In this document: in pieces, positions 23,165 to 32,551 of the stretch
Position numbering within the stretch: position 1 is the first letter of the stretch
Layout: each line of letters begins with the position of its first letter
Origin: Siderastrea siderea
Taxonomy: Eukaryota > Cnidaria > Anthozoa > Scleractinia > Rhizangiidae
NCBI GenBank assembly: GCA_964030785.1
Contig: OZ034971.1
Location: 33,331,304-33,395,303 of the forward strand
Length of the DNA stretch: 64,000 bases
Reading direction: 5' to 3'
Position numbers and translations under genes: made by a program
The notes under the pieces: generated by a model
Seen by the model: only the letters and a program-made list of their open reading frames with translations
Told to the model about the DNA's origin: nothing
The model's database searches: none

Positions 23165-23838
23165 GTTCCAAAAAAAGGTGGAGATTGAATTTGCATTCCT
23201 TTACCTTTAGGAGGTGGAGGGAGGGGTGGTGCTCGTCGTTGTCGTGAGCGTGGTGGTGGTTGAGTTTGCATACCTTTTCCTATTATTTTTCGTACTAAAT
23301 CAAGAGCCAAAGGTACATCGATAGACGCCAACATACCAAGGAAGCCACCATACTGTGCGCCACCTCCTTTTACTAAACCTTTTCCAACAAGATATTGTTC
23401 TGCCGCCTTTTTCTGAGTAGGAGTCATTCGCTGGACAAGTTTATAAAGCTCAATTTCCTTCGGCCCAAAACCCTTTCCGAATATCTTTTTCAGCACCTTT
23501 TCAGCGCCGAAACTCAAACCTGCACTTGCTAATGCTCCAAGGGCTGGCTTTATCAAAGGTCTTGCCAAACCTAGCATAGCAGAAAACAAACTTCCACCGC
23601 GCTGCGCAGTATTTTGAATCTGGGTCTGGCTTAATTTTATTTCCATTCCTTTACCTGCTGCTGAGGTTTTTTTTAGTCACGAGATTTGAGTAGTAGTGAG
23701 AAGGAGTTCGTCACCTCGCCCAATTTGGCCTGGTTTGACTCTCAGAGTGACAGCTGTCTTCGAAACATAAGCTTTTTGAAGTTTCTTTTTCTGACCATCA
23801 GTCAGTGCAATTTTATATGGATGATAAGTTGTGCTCAT
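23128..23838 (-). pseudogene. Small virion protein with hydrophobic helix (pVI-like?), in-frame stop
   Basis: ATG at 23,838 opens a frame of about 236 codons broken only by TGA at 23,677-23,679. After the stop the frame is open for 172 codons from the next Met. The N-terminus (YHPYKIALTDGQKKKL) and a VTLRVKPGQIGRG segment recur in Polinton proteins as I remember them. The middle is a hydrophobic, Ala/Gly-rich stretch (GLARPLIKPALGALASAGL) and the C-terminus is Pro-rich with two GKGMQ repeats. By position between capsid and protease genes, it may be a membrane-active minor virion protein comparable to adenovirus pVI. That role is inference. Confidence 0.65.
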
Positions 23839-23868
23839 CGTGTGTATATTATATTCAGAATTTTTTGT

Positions 23869-25134
23869 CTAGACGACGACAAGCTCATTGCCAATTTGCT
23901 TCAACACAAATTCTTGTTCATTCAAAACCGCGGCGAAGATTATATAATCTTGAGCGTTAGCGGCTTCGTTCAGTCTGTAATGGAATTCGAACTTTTTGGG
24001 ATCGTCTGTCAAACCTTCTTTGGAATTTCGCAGATCGAAGTAGACAACTGGGTATAACTTCTCAAAGTAGGAAAGCGGCAGCTGAACGCCGGTGTTATAG
24101 TCATTCTTTCTGTATCTCAAATTGATCAAATCATTCAAAATTCTTATTTTAAAGTCCTAATCATATTCAAGCTCAGGATAAAATTCTGTGCCGTACTGAA
24201 GGCGGCAAGTGTCCAATCTTGCTGTGTCATCACCATCGATATCAAATGTGTCAAAAATGTAAGGGTTTTGTGTATAAGAATTTTGTCTCCGAGTTTGTCG
24301 AATAAATACAAAAACATGTTTGGGGTTTTTTACCCCGGGTGTAATTAACCACCTACCATTCGCATCCCTTCGGACGCTGCTCTGTGTCAAATTTTCTTGC
24401 AGGTATTTCCATTGGGTTGGCTTCAAGAAATTTTCATTGACCAGGGTTTGTCCTTTGCCAGTGAAATGTAATTGTGGCACCCACAACTCAAATTTGCGGA
24501 CAACAATCCTTCGCTCTGTTCCATCGTTTTGCCAAATCATTTCTTCATCGTCTTGCAGACCAATTTCAAACTCAAAATGTATTGGTGGTATCAGCCTGTC
24601 GGAAAGACTTTCGAAGAAGGAGTATCTGTTCAAAGGGATAATGGTTTGAACTGTTTTGCCTCGGTCTGATAGAAGCGCCCTTGCCCGCATTCCAAGGTTC
24701 TTCACAGTGGCTTCTGCAACCACAGTGTCATTTGCATTGTCAAGATACCAAAAATGGTTTTTTGCCACACTTCTCGAAAAATCATCCGAAACGTCAAGCA
24801 GGTTTTTGATGAAAACAACCTTGTGAATATTATCCGCCTCGTATAATTTTTTTCCAGATGATCTGACGCTCAAATTGTTTATCAATGAGAAAGAACCGTT
24901 TATCGGAGCTGATCGAGTGTCGGCATCAATATTGGCTCCGTCTGCTGTAGCTTCCAAGTCGAAATCGACGCGGAAATAAGCGTTGTACCAGTCATAAAAA
25001 TTGTCCCGGTCTTTCAAGGGAAATTTGTAGCCCGTCTTTTTTTGAGTTTGGGTATTCCCAGGGAAGGCGAGTGCAGTGTCCAAATCAACTCGAATGTATG
25101 TAGTCTTGTCGAGGTATGGTGGAGTTCTGAACAT
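23869..25134 (-). pseudogene. MCP: Major capsid protein (double jelly-roll), one in-frame stop
   Basis: The gene spans 421 codons. The first 325 (24,157-25,134) are open to TAG at 24,157-24,159, and the remaining ~90 codons continue in the same frame. The N-terminal MFRTPPYLDKTTYIRVDL and later FYDWYNAYFRVDF, PLNRYSFFES and FELWVPQLHF segments are characteristic of Polinton major capsid proteins. These form trimeric hexon-like capsomers with a double jelly-roll. It lies directly upstream of the small hydrophobic virion protein and downstream of the core-X-like and penton genes. A single nonsense change near the C-terminus is the only damage seen. Confidence 0.9.
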
Positions 25135-25173
25135 TTTGACAAGAGTTATATTAAGAGAAAAAAATTTCTTTTT

Positions 25174-25552
25174 TTAAATTTCATTTGCTAAAATTTGATT
25201 TAATTTTACAAGGGCGTCTGATTTTTTTGGTTTTCGGTTTTGCAAAATATTTGCAAGTTTATTTTTTGCATCCTGAGACAACGGTTTTTGTTTTTTTCGC
25301 TCTTGCAGTATTTTTCGTATTTGTTTCGAACCTTTTTCAACAGCAAGTTCACCAACTCTCTCACCCGCTTTTTCAGCGATTGTTTTTGTGGTTTTTTGGG
25401 TAGTTTTCTTTGCCACGTTCTTAACATTGTCTTTGAATACTTTACCGATGGTCGTGAGGGTGTCACGGATCACACCCGACCCTTTGTGTTTATATCGATA
25501 ACGTCCGGTGTTTTCGTCAAAAAAAATTTGCCCACTCGCTCGTATGATTCAT
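25174..25552 (-). pseudogene. Basic core-X-like protein, frameshift at A8 tract
   Basis: The frame from 25,473 encodes 99 residues rich in Lys, starting IRDTLTTIGKVF and containing TTQKTTKTIAEKAGERVGE. The same frame is open upstream through YRYKHKGSG. The likely start ATG is at 25,552, in another frame, and the switch falls at the run of eight A at 25,519-25,526. Size, basic charge and position between penton and capsid genes suit a DNA-condensing core protein like adenovirus pX, as described for adintoviruses. A one-base slip in the homopolymer explains the break; a sequencing error there is also possible. Confidence 0.65.
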
Positions 25553-25579
25553 GATTGTATATTTATACCAACAAAATCC

Positions 25580-26353
25580 TTACTCTTTTTCAATCATTAA
25601 GCTAATTGCAATGTCTGTCCCGTTGAGATTCAGGATATTGTTTTTTCCGTCTGTCACCCAAACCCTTATTTCATTAATAAAACTTTTATTAACAGGTTGC
25701 CACTCAAGTCGACGCGGCTCTTTTCGAAATGGATAGCTAACCCGAAGATCTGATGTTGAGAAACTGTATAACACATCGCTTGAAACATTGTTTGTTCGGC
25801 GTGAGATTAGATCGCAGTGCAAATATACCCAATCAACACCTCTTGTGATATTTGGAACTTCTCTTCCGACAACATCTCCACTCAAAGTACTTTTGCCATA
25901 ACCAAGCAATTCACCAAAATTTCCTTGAGAAAAGTCAAGCTCATAATCGTTATGTATCAAAGTCACAACCCTATAAATTGACATATCGAAATATATTGTG
26001 AAAATGTACTTACTGTCTTTCTTTGTTGGATCTACTTTACCGGTGTGTTGCTGAATAAATGTGTTGATTCTTTTGTAATCATACATTCCATTCGGGAAAG
26101 TTAAGGTCTTCCACGCTTGTTCTGTTTTTTTCTTCCAGCGAATTTTGTTGTTGTCATAACGAGAATCGATGTTGTTCCATGAGTAACTCATTGTGATAAG
26201 TCTGTTTAGCGCAGCTTTATAGTTTCCTGGTCCCAATTCGGTCGGCAATTCGATCGGAGGATGAAACTTCACTGTAAAATCATGTGAAACATTCCGTTCT
26301 CCACCTCTTTCTAGTTTTGCGAGGCTCGAGTCAAGCAAAATATCAAAGCTCAT
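25580..26353 (-). CDS. mCP: Minor capsid (penton) protein, single jelly-roll
   Basis: Open frame of 257 codons. Segments such as FDILLDSSLAKLE, FTVKFHPPIELP, YKAALNRLITMSYSWNN and the C-terminal NGTDIAISLMIE are typical of the Polinton minor capsid protein. It forms pentamers at the vertices through a single jelly-roll fold. The ATG overlaps the stop of the preceding 93-residue frame by 4 bp, a virus-like packing that also fixes the start. No stop or shift is seen, making this one of the best-preserved genes of the element. Confidence 0.9.
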   Translation of the reverse strand: MSFDILLDSSLAKLERGGERNVSHDFTVKFHPPIELPTELGPGNYKAALNRLITMSYSWNNIDSRYDNNKIRWKKKTEQAWKTLTFPNGMYDYKRINTFIQQHTGKVDPTKKDSKYIFTIYFDMSIYRVVTLIHNDYELDFSQGNFGELLGYGKSTLSGDVVGREVPNITRGVDWVYLHCDLISRRTNNVSSDVLYSFSTSDLRVSYPFRKEPRRLEWQPVNKSFINEIRVWVTDGKNNILNLNGTDIAISLMIEKE

Positions 26354-27313
26354 TGTTTTATATAATCAGAAATAATTTTTTTCTTTTTCTTTTTATCGAT
26401 TGTACCAAGTTCAACAAGTGAATCAAGCAGATATAATACCTGTTTTTTTAGTTTTATTGAGCTGTTTCCTGCTTTCATCGATCCTAAACTCAAATGAAGT
26501 TGGTTGATCAATTTTTCAGCTTCATCATCAGTGATGCCACTTCCTTCGGTTTCCCAATCCTGTTTAGAAAAGTCATCTTCATCGTCAGAAAGTTCAAAAG
26601 CAGGTCTTCGGCTCATGACAGCTTTTTCCAAAGGGGTTGGAGTAGTTTCTCTTTTTTCGTGTGGGGGAGTGGACTTCAGTCTATACTTCCCCCCCTCTAA
26701 CTGTTTCTCAAAAGTTGTTTTTGTAACCCCTCTTTTCGCATAAATTCCATCTCTTACTTTTTTGATTTCCTCTATTGAATAACCATATAATGGTCATTTT
26801 TTACTTTTTACTTTGTAATTGGGGTCATTTCCAAATTTCGTGATCAGTTGATTGACTGTTTGCAATAGGGTTGATTCATGGGAATATTCTTTTTTAACCG
26901 GTTCCGGCGCCCCCCCACTCTTTACGTGTGGATTGTTTTTCTTCCATCAGCGTTTGAGGTGGTGTTGGAAAATCATCATCATCATCATCAACAACTTCTT
27001 GATATGAGGGTGGTGGTGGTGATGGTGGTGTTGGTACATCCGGTCTGAATTCATCACCAAACGGGTTGATGTCGTCAAATTCATCCCTTGTGTAATCAGG
27101 ACCTTCCTGCTCCTCTTCTTCTTCCTCTTCTTCCACAGTGGTGCTGCTCTTTTCATCAAGCCTTTTTGTAATTGGTTTAAAAAACTCTTCTCCTGAAAGC
27201 TGACCAAACTCTTTGTTTATTTTATCCATTTTAAATTTTTGGTGAATTTCTTCTGTTTGTTTATCCAACACCGTTTTTTCTTCAGCCAACTGACGCCATT
27301 TTTTTACTGACAT
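26350..27313 (-). pseudogene. Acidic Pro-rich virion protein with PPxY motif, broken twice
   Basis: ATG at 27,313 (MSVKKWRQLAEEK) is preferred over the longer frame from 27,400, because that would overlap the divergent ATPase. The first part is charged and helical, then comes a Glu-run, then PTPPSPPPPSYQEV followed by an Asp-run. PPSY is a PPxY motif that binds WW-domain (Nedd4-type) ubiquitin ligases in many viruses. The frame shifts at a run of seven C (26,910-26,916), continues open to TGA at 26,794-26,796, and resumes in the same frame into a 93-codon C-terminal part (26,350-26,631) ending KKKIISDYIKQ. All pieces together span about 320 codons. Confidence 0.7.
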
Positions 27314-27347
27314 ATTTCCAGCGTGAATATATAGAAGCGAAAAAAAT
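27314..27347. promoter_or_regulatory. Compact bidirectional promoter region
   Basis: Only 34 bp separate the start of the PPxY protein (minus) and the start of the packaging ATPase (plus). Any promoter elements must lie here or within the neighbouring coding starts. No clear TATA box is seen beyond the AT-rich ATATATAG. Confidence 0.4.
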
Positions 27348-27986
27348 ATGAAGTTCACATATTTATCATTTCCCTCAGTTTCTTCCAAGAGTGCTAACAA
27401 ACAAGGTCATCCTTGTTTGCCAGATGATTTTTTCCTGATGCTAATTTGTGGACCTAGTAATTCTGGCAAAACAAACTTATTACTGAATATGATTTATAAC
27501 TTATTGCTGTTTGATAAGATCTACCTCTTCTCAAAAAACCTGCACCAGTACCAATACCAGGGTTTTTTGAAGGACTTTGCTGAAAGAATCAACCCCATGG
27601 TCGGTTATGAGGTTATTGAGGCTTTTGATGATGAAATCATTCCGCTCGAAGAGCTTCCGGTGGACAACCAAAAAATTGTTGTTTTTGATGATCTTCTTTG
27701 TGAAAAAAACCAAAACAGCATCATAAATTATTTTATCAATGGGCGGCACAAAAACTGCTGCGTTATTTACCTCTCTCAAACCTTTTACAAGGTGCCAAAA
27801 GACATCCGTGTCAACTGCAGCCATCTTTGTATTTTCAGATTAGATCCAAAAGAAAACAAACGAATTGCAAACGAAATAGGTGTTGATCATAACACTTTAG
27901 ATCGCGCCACCGATGAAAAATATTCTTTCCTTTACTATGACAAACCCAAAAAATCAATTAAAAAAAATTTTGATGAAGATATATAA
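27348..27986 (+). CDS. ATP: A32-like DNA packaging ATPase
   Basis: FtsK/HerA-superfamily ATPase that pumps the genome into the capsid. 212 codons, open. Walker A is GPSNSGKT (residues 35-42), Walker B is KIVVFDDLL (D114/D115), and a sensor-like YLSQTFY follows at 141-147. The [11 protein letters not shown] segment after it is also typical of Polinton ATPases. The stop codon overlaps the start of the collagen-like fibre gene by 1 bp (TAATG), suggesting joint transcription. No damage is visible. Confidence 0.93.
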   Translation: MKFTYLSFPSVSSKSANKQGHPCLPDDFFLMLICGPSNSGKTNLLLNMIYNLLLFDKIYLFSKNLHQYQYQGFLKDFAERINPMVGYEVIEAFDDEIIPLEELPVDNQKIVVFDDLLCEKNQNSIINYFINGRHKNCCVIYLSQTFYKVPKDIRVNCSHLCIFRLDPKENKRIANEIGVDHNTLDRATDEKYSFLYYDKPKKSIKKNFDEDI

Positions 27987-29798
27987 TGGGGTATATTAAC
28001 AGTCAAATAGGTGGAACTAACCAAACGACGACTGAAAATGTGAAAGAGGGTCCTCCTGGTCCAGGGGGTCCTCCCGGTCCTGAGGGTCCTCCTGGGCCGA
28101 AGGGTGACAAAGGCCCAGCAGGACCACAAGGTCCTTATGGACCGAGGGGTGAAAAAGGTGCCACAGGACCACAAGGTCAGAAGGGGGCACAAGGACCACA
28201 GGGTTTAAAAGGCGACAAAGGTGATAAAGGCGATAAAGGTGATAAAGGTGATCCTGGACCTCAGGGTAGTGCCAGCGGTTCTGATAATATTGACATGCAA
28301 AATAAGTACGATATTTTGCGATTAAAAAGCAACCCTTATCCTGTCCACGGTGATCTGACAAAGGTAATAAACTATCAGGACACGAGAAATATCTTTCTTT
28401 CAAAAAAGGAAGGCGGAAAAATGGAAGCAAACATTGATATGAACAATAATACAATCTACAACGTAAAAGACCCAGTACAGGCAGATCAAGCCACAAACAA
28501 AAAGTATGTCGATAATCAGCTTGTGAAAAAATTGGATAAAAACGTTAATATTGATATGAAAAATAATTCGATTATCAATCTTGATCTTCCATCAAACCAA
28601 AGAGACGCCGCATGCGTCGAGTTTGTTAACAACAGAATTGATGATATGACACAAAAAAAGTTTCTCAAAGTTGATGGTACTAACAATATGACTGGAAACT
28701 TGAATTTAAATAACAATAAAATTATTAACTTACAAACCGATTACAAAGATTCGAAATCCGCAGTTAATGTTGATTTTATGCAAAATGAAATAACATCTAT
28801 GAGAGATCTTGTCAGTCAAAAAATTCATGAATCTCATATCACTAACTCGGGACAAAAAAGGGACGCCTTCAGATACTTGATGGAAGACACTGATGCATCT
28901 TCGAGTGAAAATAATATCGAGGTTTTGGGCATCAGAGATTTTTCCGAATCTTCACATCAAATAAATAAAAAAGCTTACTCTCTCAAACTCCTGTTTGAAA
29001 AAGGCTCACCCAACCAGTACCAGTCACGCCTCGGTTTTAACTTATATAAATTTCCGGTCGGTTATTACACAATGGTCGTTGAATGGTTTCCTCCGGAAAT
29101 GAATGGGGTAAGTGTAACCCCGCAAGCAACGACGATTTCAATTTCTAATCATACAACCAAAATATTTGAGAAGTACACCAAAACAGTTATCCAATTTCAC
29201 AGATGGGGTAGCTCACCTCCACAATCCTATATCTCGATCTGCACGGTAAGGTCAGTAATTCATCATTTTTAACAATTGGTCATTTAATTGTTTATGGTGT
29301 AAAAGAAACAATTTCAAACGTTGATCCAAGTGTCTCTGACACCGCTTTTGTTATTGATAATGGAAAAATGGTAATGCAAACAGATCTTTCTTTAAACAGT
29401 CATCGTTTGCGCGGTTCCGTTCATTACATAAATGGAATTTTAGATGCAACACAAGGTAAAAAAATTTTTTCGTTAAATGGTTGTAGTGAAATAATAATGA
29501 ATCAGGATGATATAATAACAAATATAAAAATAATGCATGTAAGCAAAAAAAGAAAAAAATAAGATTTGCACCTATTTCTATTTCAATATTCTTTTTTCCA
29601 AAACAAAATATTAAAATAGATTCAGATGGTATAACATTTACTCCTGTAAAGAAAGTTTATCATTCAGCTGATATATCTAGAATACAGACAATTAATGTTA
29701 ATCTTAAATTTGATTCTTGTTGTTCACTGTATATTGAACTGTCTTCATCAGGAATAAATGAACTCCTTCTAATGTTATTTGAAGATATAGTACCATAA
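27986..29798 (+). pseudogene. Collagen-like fibre protein with phage-tail-type repeats, frameshifted
   Basis: The first frame (27,986-29,272, 428 codons) begins with a short leader, then about 24 Gly-X-Y triplets (residues ~22-94) of collagen type. Three repeats of the form [15 protein letters not shown]...KYVDN / [15 protein letters not shown] / [12 protein letters not shown] follow, which resemble the shaft repeats of phage tail fibres. A head-like C-terminal domain follows ([14 protein letters not shown] onward). The reading continues in a second frame (to 29,562) and a third (to 29,798), so two indels cut the head. The second falls in an A-rich run near 29,546-29,560. By position after the ATPase and by architecture, it is a receptor-binding spike or fibre of the virion. 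Confidence 0.72.
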
Positions 29799-29823
29799 AC
29801 ATTTTTTCAAATTATATAGCACA

Positions 29824-30381
29824 ATGCGGAACATTTTCGAATTCAACCATATCGACCAAACACTTTCTAAAGAGAAAGTTAAAATTCTGAAAGATTTATA
29901 TGCTTATTACCATAAGAAACATTATGGCTATGAAAAGTTGCACCGAGGTTTTCGAAGAAAAAATTTTGTTTGTAATCTTTCAGCTGGCAAGTTAATTATT
30001 AGTGCCGCAGTAGCCGGAGGAATTACATTGAACCCTATTGTCATAGCAACTTTAACTGGTGTTGGTCTTACTTTGAAAGCAGTGGCAAGCCTTAAGAAAT
30101 ACGATAAGAAAACAGAACAAGCAAATTTTGCCCGTATCGAATGCCAAAAAATCCTTGATGAGATTCGCTTTTACCTCAGAGGTGAAACTTTCGACGAAAA
30201 GTCCTTTCTTGATAGATTGAAAATGATAGATAATTTCGTTACTGATCATTGTATGGAAATTCCACTATCTATTTCTGAAAAGTACGATAAAAAATTCACT
30301 CCATTGTACATTTTCAAAGTAATTATATACGCTTTCAAAAATGATTGCAATTTTGCAAGTTATTTGCTATCACCTAGTTGA
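29824..30381 (+). CDS. Polinton protein with central hydrophobic hairpin
   Basis: 185-codon open frame, 25 bp after the fibre. Residues ~54-90 (AGKLIISAAVAGGITLNPIV ... TGVGLTLKAV) form two hydrophobic stretches rich in small residues, as in a membrane-inserting hairpin. The flanks are charged and helical (KYDKKTEQANFARIECQKIL). No catalytic motif is seen. Similar small-residue hydrophobic segments occur in invertebrate Polinton proteins as far as I recall, with unknown role. It may act in membrane penetration or in virion assembly. The frame is intact. Confidence 0.6.
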   Translation: MRNIFEFNHIDQTLSKEKVKILKDLYAYYHKKHYGYEKLHRGFRRKNFVCNLSAGKLIISAAVAGGITLNPIVIATLTGVGLTLKAVASLKKYDKKTEQANFARIECQKILDEIRFYLRGETFDEKSFLDRLKMIDNFVTDHCMEIPLSISEKYDKKFTPLYIFKVIIYAFKNDCNFASYLLSPS

Positions 30382-30887
30382 GCTTCTCACACCCCCCGAA
30401 ATTTTGCAAATAAGATTCATTACTCGTGAATGTGTTTCAATAATATTGTTACTAACTCGTGACAAAGATGGCTACCCCATTTCAGGCCAAGATGTGGTTC
30501 CATAATACGACTTTTATCACTAAGTTGACAACTTCACCAACAGAGTACACAATAAAATTTTGACTGAAACGTTACAAAAATGCGACGCTTTTGATTGGCT
30601 ACAAGCCCTGAGCTCCACGTGATATTACATAATCCAGTGTCAAGGTTAAACTAAAAATAAAAAAACACGTCAGACAAAGCGTGATAGCGCACGTGAGTGA
30701 GAGGCATTCCGAAAGGTGTCGGAAATTCTGAAGGGCGCGAGAAAAAAAAGTCAGACAGAAATCAGCGCCTTTCGGAATTTAAAAACACTTTTCGAATTTA
30801 ACAGCACCTTTCGGAATTTCCGGAACCTTTCGGTATGTGTTGTGAAGAACACCCTATTAAACAAATGTATATTCAATATATCTTAAC
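30382..30887. promoter_or_regulatory. Non-coding region with CCTTTCGGAATTT repeats
   Basis: The longest gene-free stretch inside the Polinton. From 30,706 to 30,835 it holds ATTCCGAAAGGTG, its exact inverse CACCTTTCGGAAT (30,805-30,817), and further direct copies GCGCCTTTCGGAATTT, CACTTTTCGAATTT and ACCTTTCGGTAT. The cluster sits just upstream of the gene at 30,888. It may be a set of protein-binding sites (promoter, enhancer or replication-related). Function is not shown. Confidence 0.5.
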
Positions 30888-31298
30888 ATGGATGTCTGTA
30901 CAGATCAACCAGCGATCTCACAAGACTGGCTAACAAAGTATGTATTTATAAATCAACAAGAAATCTTACAAGACTGCCTAAAAGAATATGTATATTCAGA
31001 TCAACAAGAGATCTCAGAAGAATGGCCAACTAAAGAAAGTTTTAAAAGAAGAGAAATTTTAAAATGGAGAAATATTTCAGATGATGTAGACAAAATTAAA
31101 AAAGTTTCACACCGGGAAAGTAAATTTGGGATTTCAGCTATTTTAACTTTAAAAACAAAAAATGGAGATTAGTTTCTTGTATGGGCTCCTAAACGCCTTG
31201 CTGAAGATCTAGAAGATGATTCTTATCAATTTGTTTATAAAATAGGTCTCAAAACGTCTACTGACGGTAATGAATATTTTGATTATGAATTAATGTAA
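30888..31298 (+). pseudogene. Small Polinton protein (OB-fold-like?), one in-frame stop
   Basis: ATG at 30,888 opens 94 codons to TAG at 31,170-31,172. The same frame stays open for 41 more codons to 31,298. Three imperfect repeats around Q-x-I-x-Q-DWLTKYVF occur in the first 50 residues. The later part, with ESKFGISAILTLKTKNG before the stop and VWAPKRL after it, recalls small OB-fold single-strand DNA-binding proteins of invertebrate mobile elements. That assignment is weak. The damage is one nonsense change. Confidence 0.55.
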
Positions 31299-31436
31299 TC
31301 TGTCTATGTATATTGATTTGTGTTTTCAAGCTTCAGTTGTTAAGGGGTTTTCCCTTCAATATTTGTACGAGAATATAAATTACGTTATTGTCTGTGGGTT
31401 TCACCAGACCGCGAAGTCACGCACCGTAAACACAAC

Positions 31437-31788
31437 TTAATGGTTGTGGTCCTCTTCCCATATATCAGTGCAATACTTAACTAGGGTTATATCATATATC
31501 GTGACAGAGATGGTAAGTTCAAGTAAGATTTCTTCGTGTTTATAACAAGGGTAACAACACCCTCCCTGACAACAGTGCATATAAGCTACACACACCAGAA
31601 TATGGACAAGCCGCTCCATTTCAGGACAGTAAGGTTGTATTAAAAGCTCATTGTGAACCAAGTTCCAACCCAAAGCCTCTCGCTCTCTCAGTTTAATGAT
31701 GAGAAAATGTTTGTAAATTATCTCACGTAGCTCAGGAGGTAGGTTTTGAATTGCTTCGATAACCTGACAGTTGTTGAATCCGGCAGCC
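31437..31788 (-). CDS. Polinton protein with F-box-like N-terminus
   Basis: The frame opens at 31,799 or, more likely, at the second Met at 31,788 (MAAGFNNCQ). It encodes about 116 residues and reads outward-in from the right TIR. IQNLPPELREIIYKHF near the N-terminus resembles an F-box (LPxEL...I). The middle is Cys-rich (CVAYMHCCQGGCCYPCY), possibly metal-binding. If it is an F-box protein it would recruit a host SCF ubiquitin ligase, but this is inference from one short motif. The frame has no stop. Confidence 0.55.
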
Positions 31789-31868
31789 ATCGATATCAAA
31801 TTTGACTCACAAATATTTAATCGATTATAAATTTTTTTTGTGTGTGTGTATTCGGTTATGTTCTCGTT

Positions 31869-32095
31869 TTAATTTTTTCTTCTTTTTTTATGCTGGGTGG
31901 TTTATTTCGGTTAAGTAGTATATCATGAATTAAATGAATACTACCTGATTCTCAGCGGTTTATTTTCGAATTTTAAATCTCCCACATAATAAACAAGCGA
32001 GCAAAGGGAGCTTGTTTATTATGGTGGTGGGTTTAAAATTCGAAAATAGACCGCTGAGAATCAGGTGGTATTCATTTAATTCATGATATACTACT
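31869..32095 (-). repeat. Polinton right TIR with terminal palindrome
   Basis: 31,914-32,095 (182 bp) is the reverse-complement counterpart of the left palindrome and is itself palindromic. 31,869-31,913 matches the inner 45 bp of the left TIR in inverse orientation (TATGCTGGGTGGTTTATTTC). The apex is in the opposite sense to the left one, as expected for a true TIR. A few mismatches separate the two. Confidence 0.9.
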
Positions 32096-32152
32096 TGAAC
32101 TGAAGCTATAATGTCGTAAAAAAGGTGGTTACTGTTCATCGTGGTAAATACA
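32096..32152. other. Short spacer between Polinton and Penelope element
   Basis: TGAAC at 32,096-32,100 repeats 15,706-15,710 and is the right half of the probable Polinton target duplication. The rest is unremarkable. Confidence 0.5.
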
Positions 32153-32207
32153 GTTAAATAATAAAGTGTGTATCGTTTGTCTCACGATGTAGTCACTTGA
32201 GCTGTAG

Positions 32208-32251
32208 ATCGCGACGTTTCGACTGCTTACTGCTAGTCTTCATCAGGCGGT
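32208..32251 (-). ncRNA. Hammerhead ribozyme, inverted Penelope copy
   Basis: The same motif on the minus strand: CTGATGA at 32,246-32,240, GAAA at 32,220-32,217, minimal ACGT stem III, expected cleavage after the C opposite 32,213. Stem I is weaker here because the 5' strand reads ACCGC rather than ATCGC, leaving one mismatch against GCGAT. Confidence 0.75.
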
Positions 32252-32551
32252 GAGCTCGACTGGTTGCGCGTCACCATATAAATCACGATGGTCGGCTGTG
32301 ATTGGTGCGTTTCGATCCTTGTTGTTTCGCTGTGAAGTTGTTTCCCGAGAGGTCCGATTTGAAGTTGTTCTCTCGGCGGTTCGCTGATGTACCGGTCTCC
32401 TGTTGTGTTTCTTGATCGTTGGTATCCACGCTTCAGGAATTTCAATTCCGTTGTCCCTATTGATGTTATAAGGGTGAAGTCTTATGTGGATAGCTTCCTT
32501 GACCCTACGGGTGTACCAGTGTGAGTCTCGATCAATAAACTTTACCTCGTT

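Larger units (their letters stand above)
15711..32095. mobile_element. Polinton/Maverick (adintovirus-like) endogenous virus, 16.4 kb
   Basis: Terminal inverted repeats of about 226 bp bound a gene set that defines Polintons: protein-primed PolB, RVE-type integrase, adenain-like protease, A32-like packaging ATPase, double-jelly-roll major capsid and single-jelly-roll penton protein. The termini are AGTAGT...ACTACT, flanked on both sides by TGAAC (15,706-15,710 and 32,096-32,100). This is a likely remnant of the usual 6-bp target duplication. Nine genes carry stops or frameshifts, so the copy is inactive, yet the open genes look fresh. Gene content (capsid, penton, protease, core-X-like, PLA2 and fibre proteins) indicates a virion-forming ancestor. 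Confidence 0.95.

Noticed and set aside
27313..27400. Longer start for the PPxY protein at 27,400
   Set aside because: The 29 extra residues would overlap the start of the divergent ATPase gene, while MSVKK at 27,313 leaves a compact intergenic promoter.
28017..28496. 159-codon minus-strand frame opposite the collagen repeats
   Set aside because: It is the antisense shadow of Gly-X-Y codons, as its Leu/Pro/Asp repeat pattern shows.
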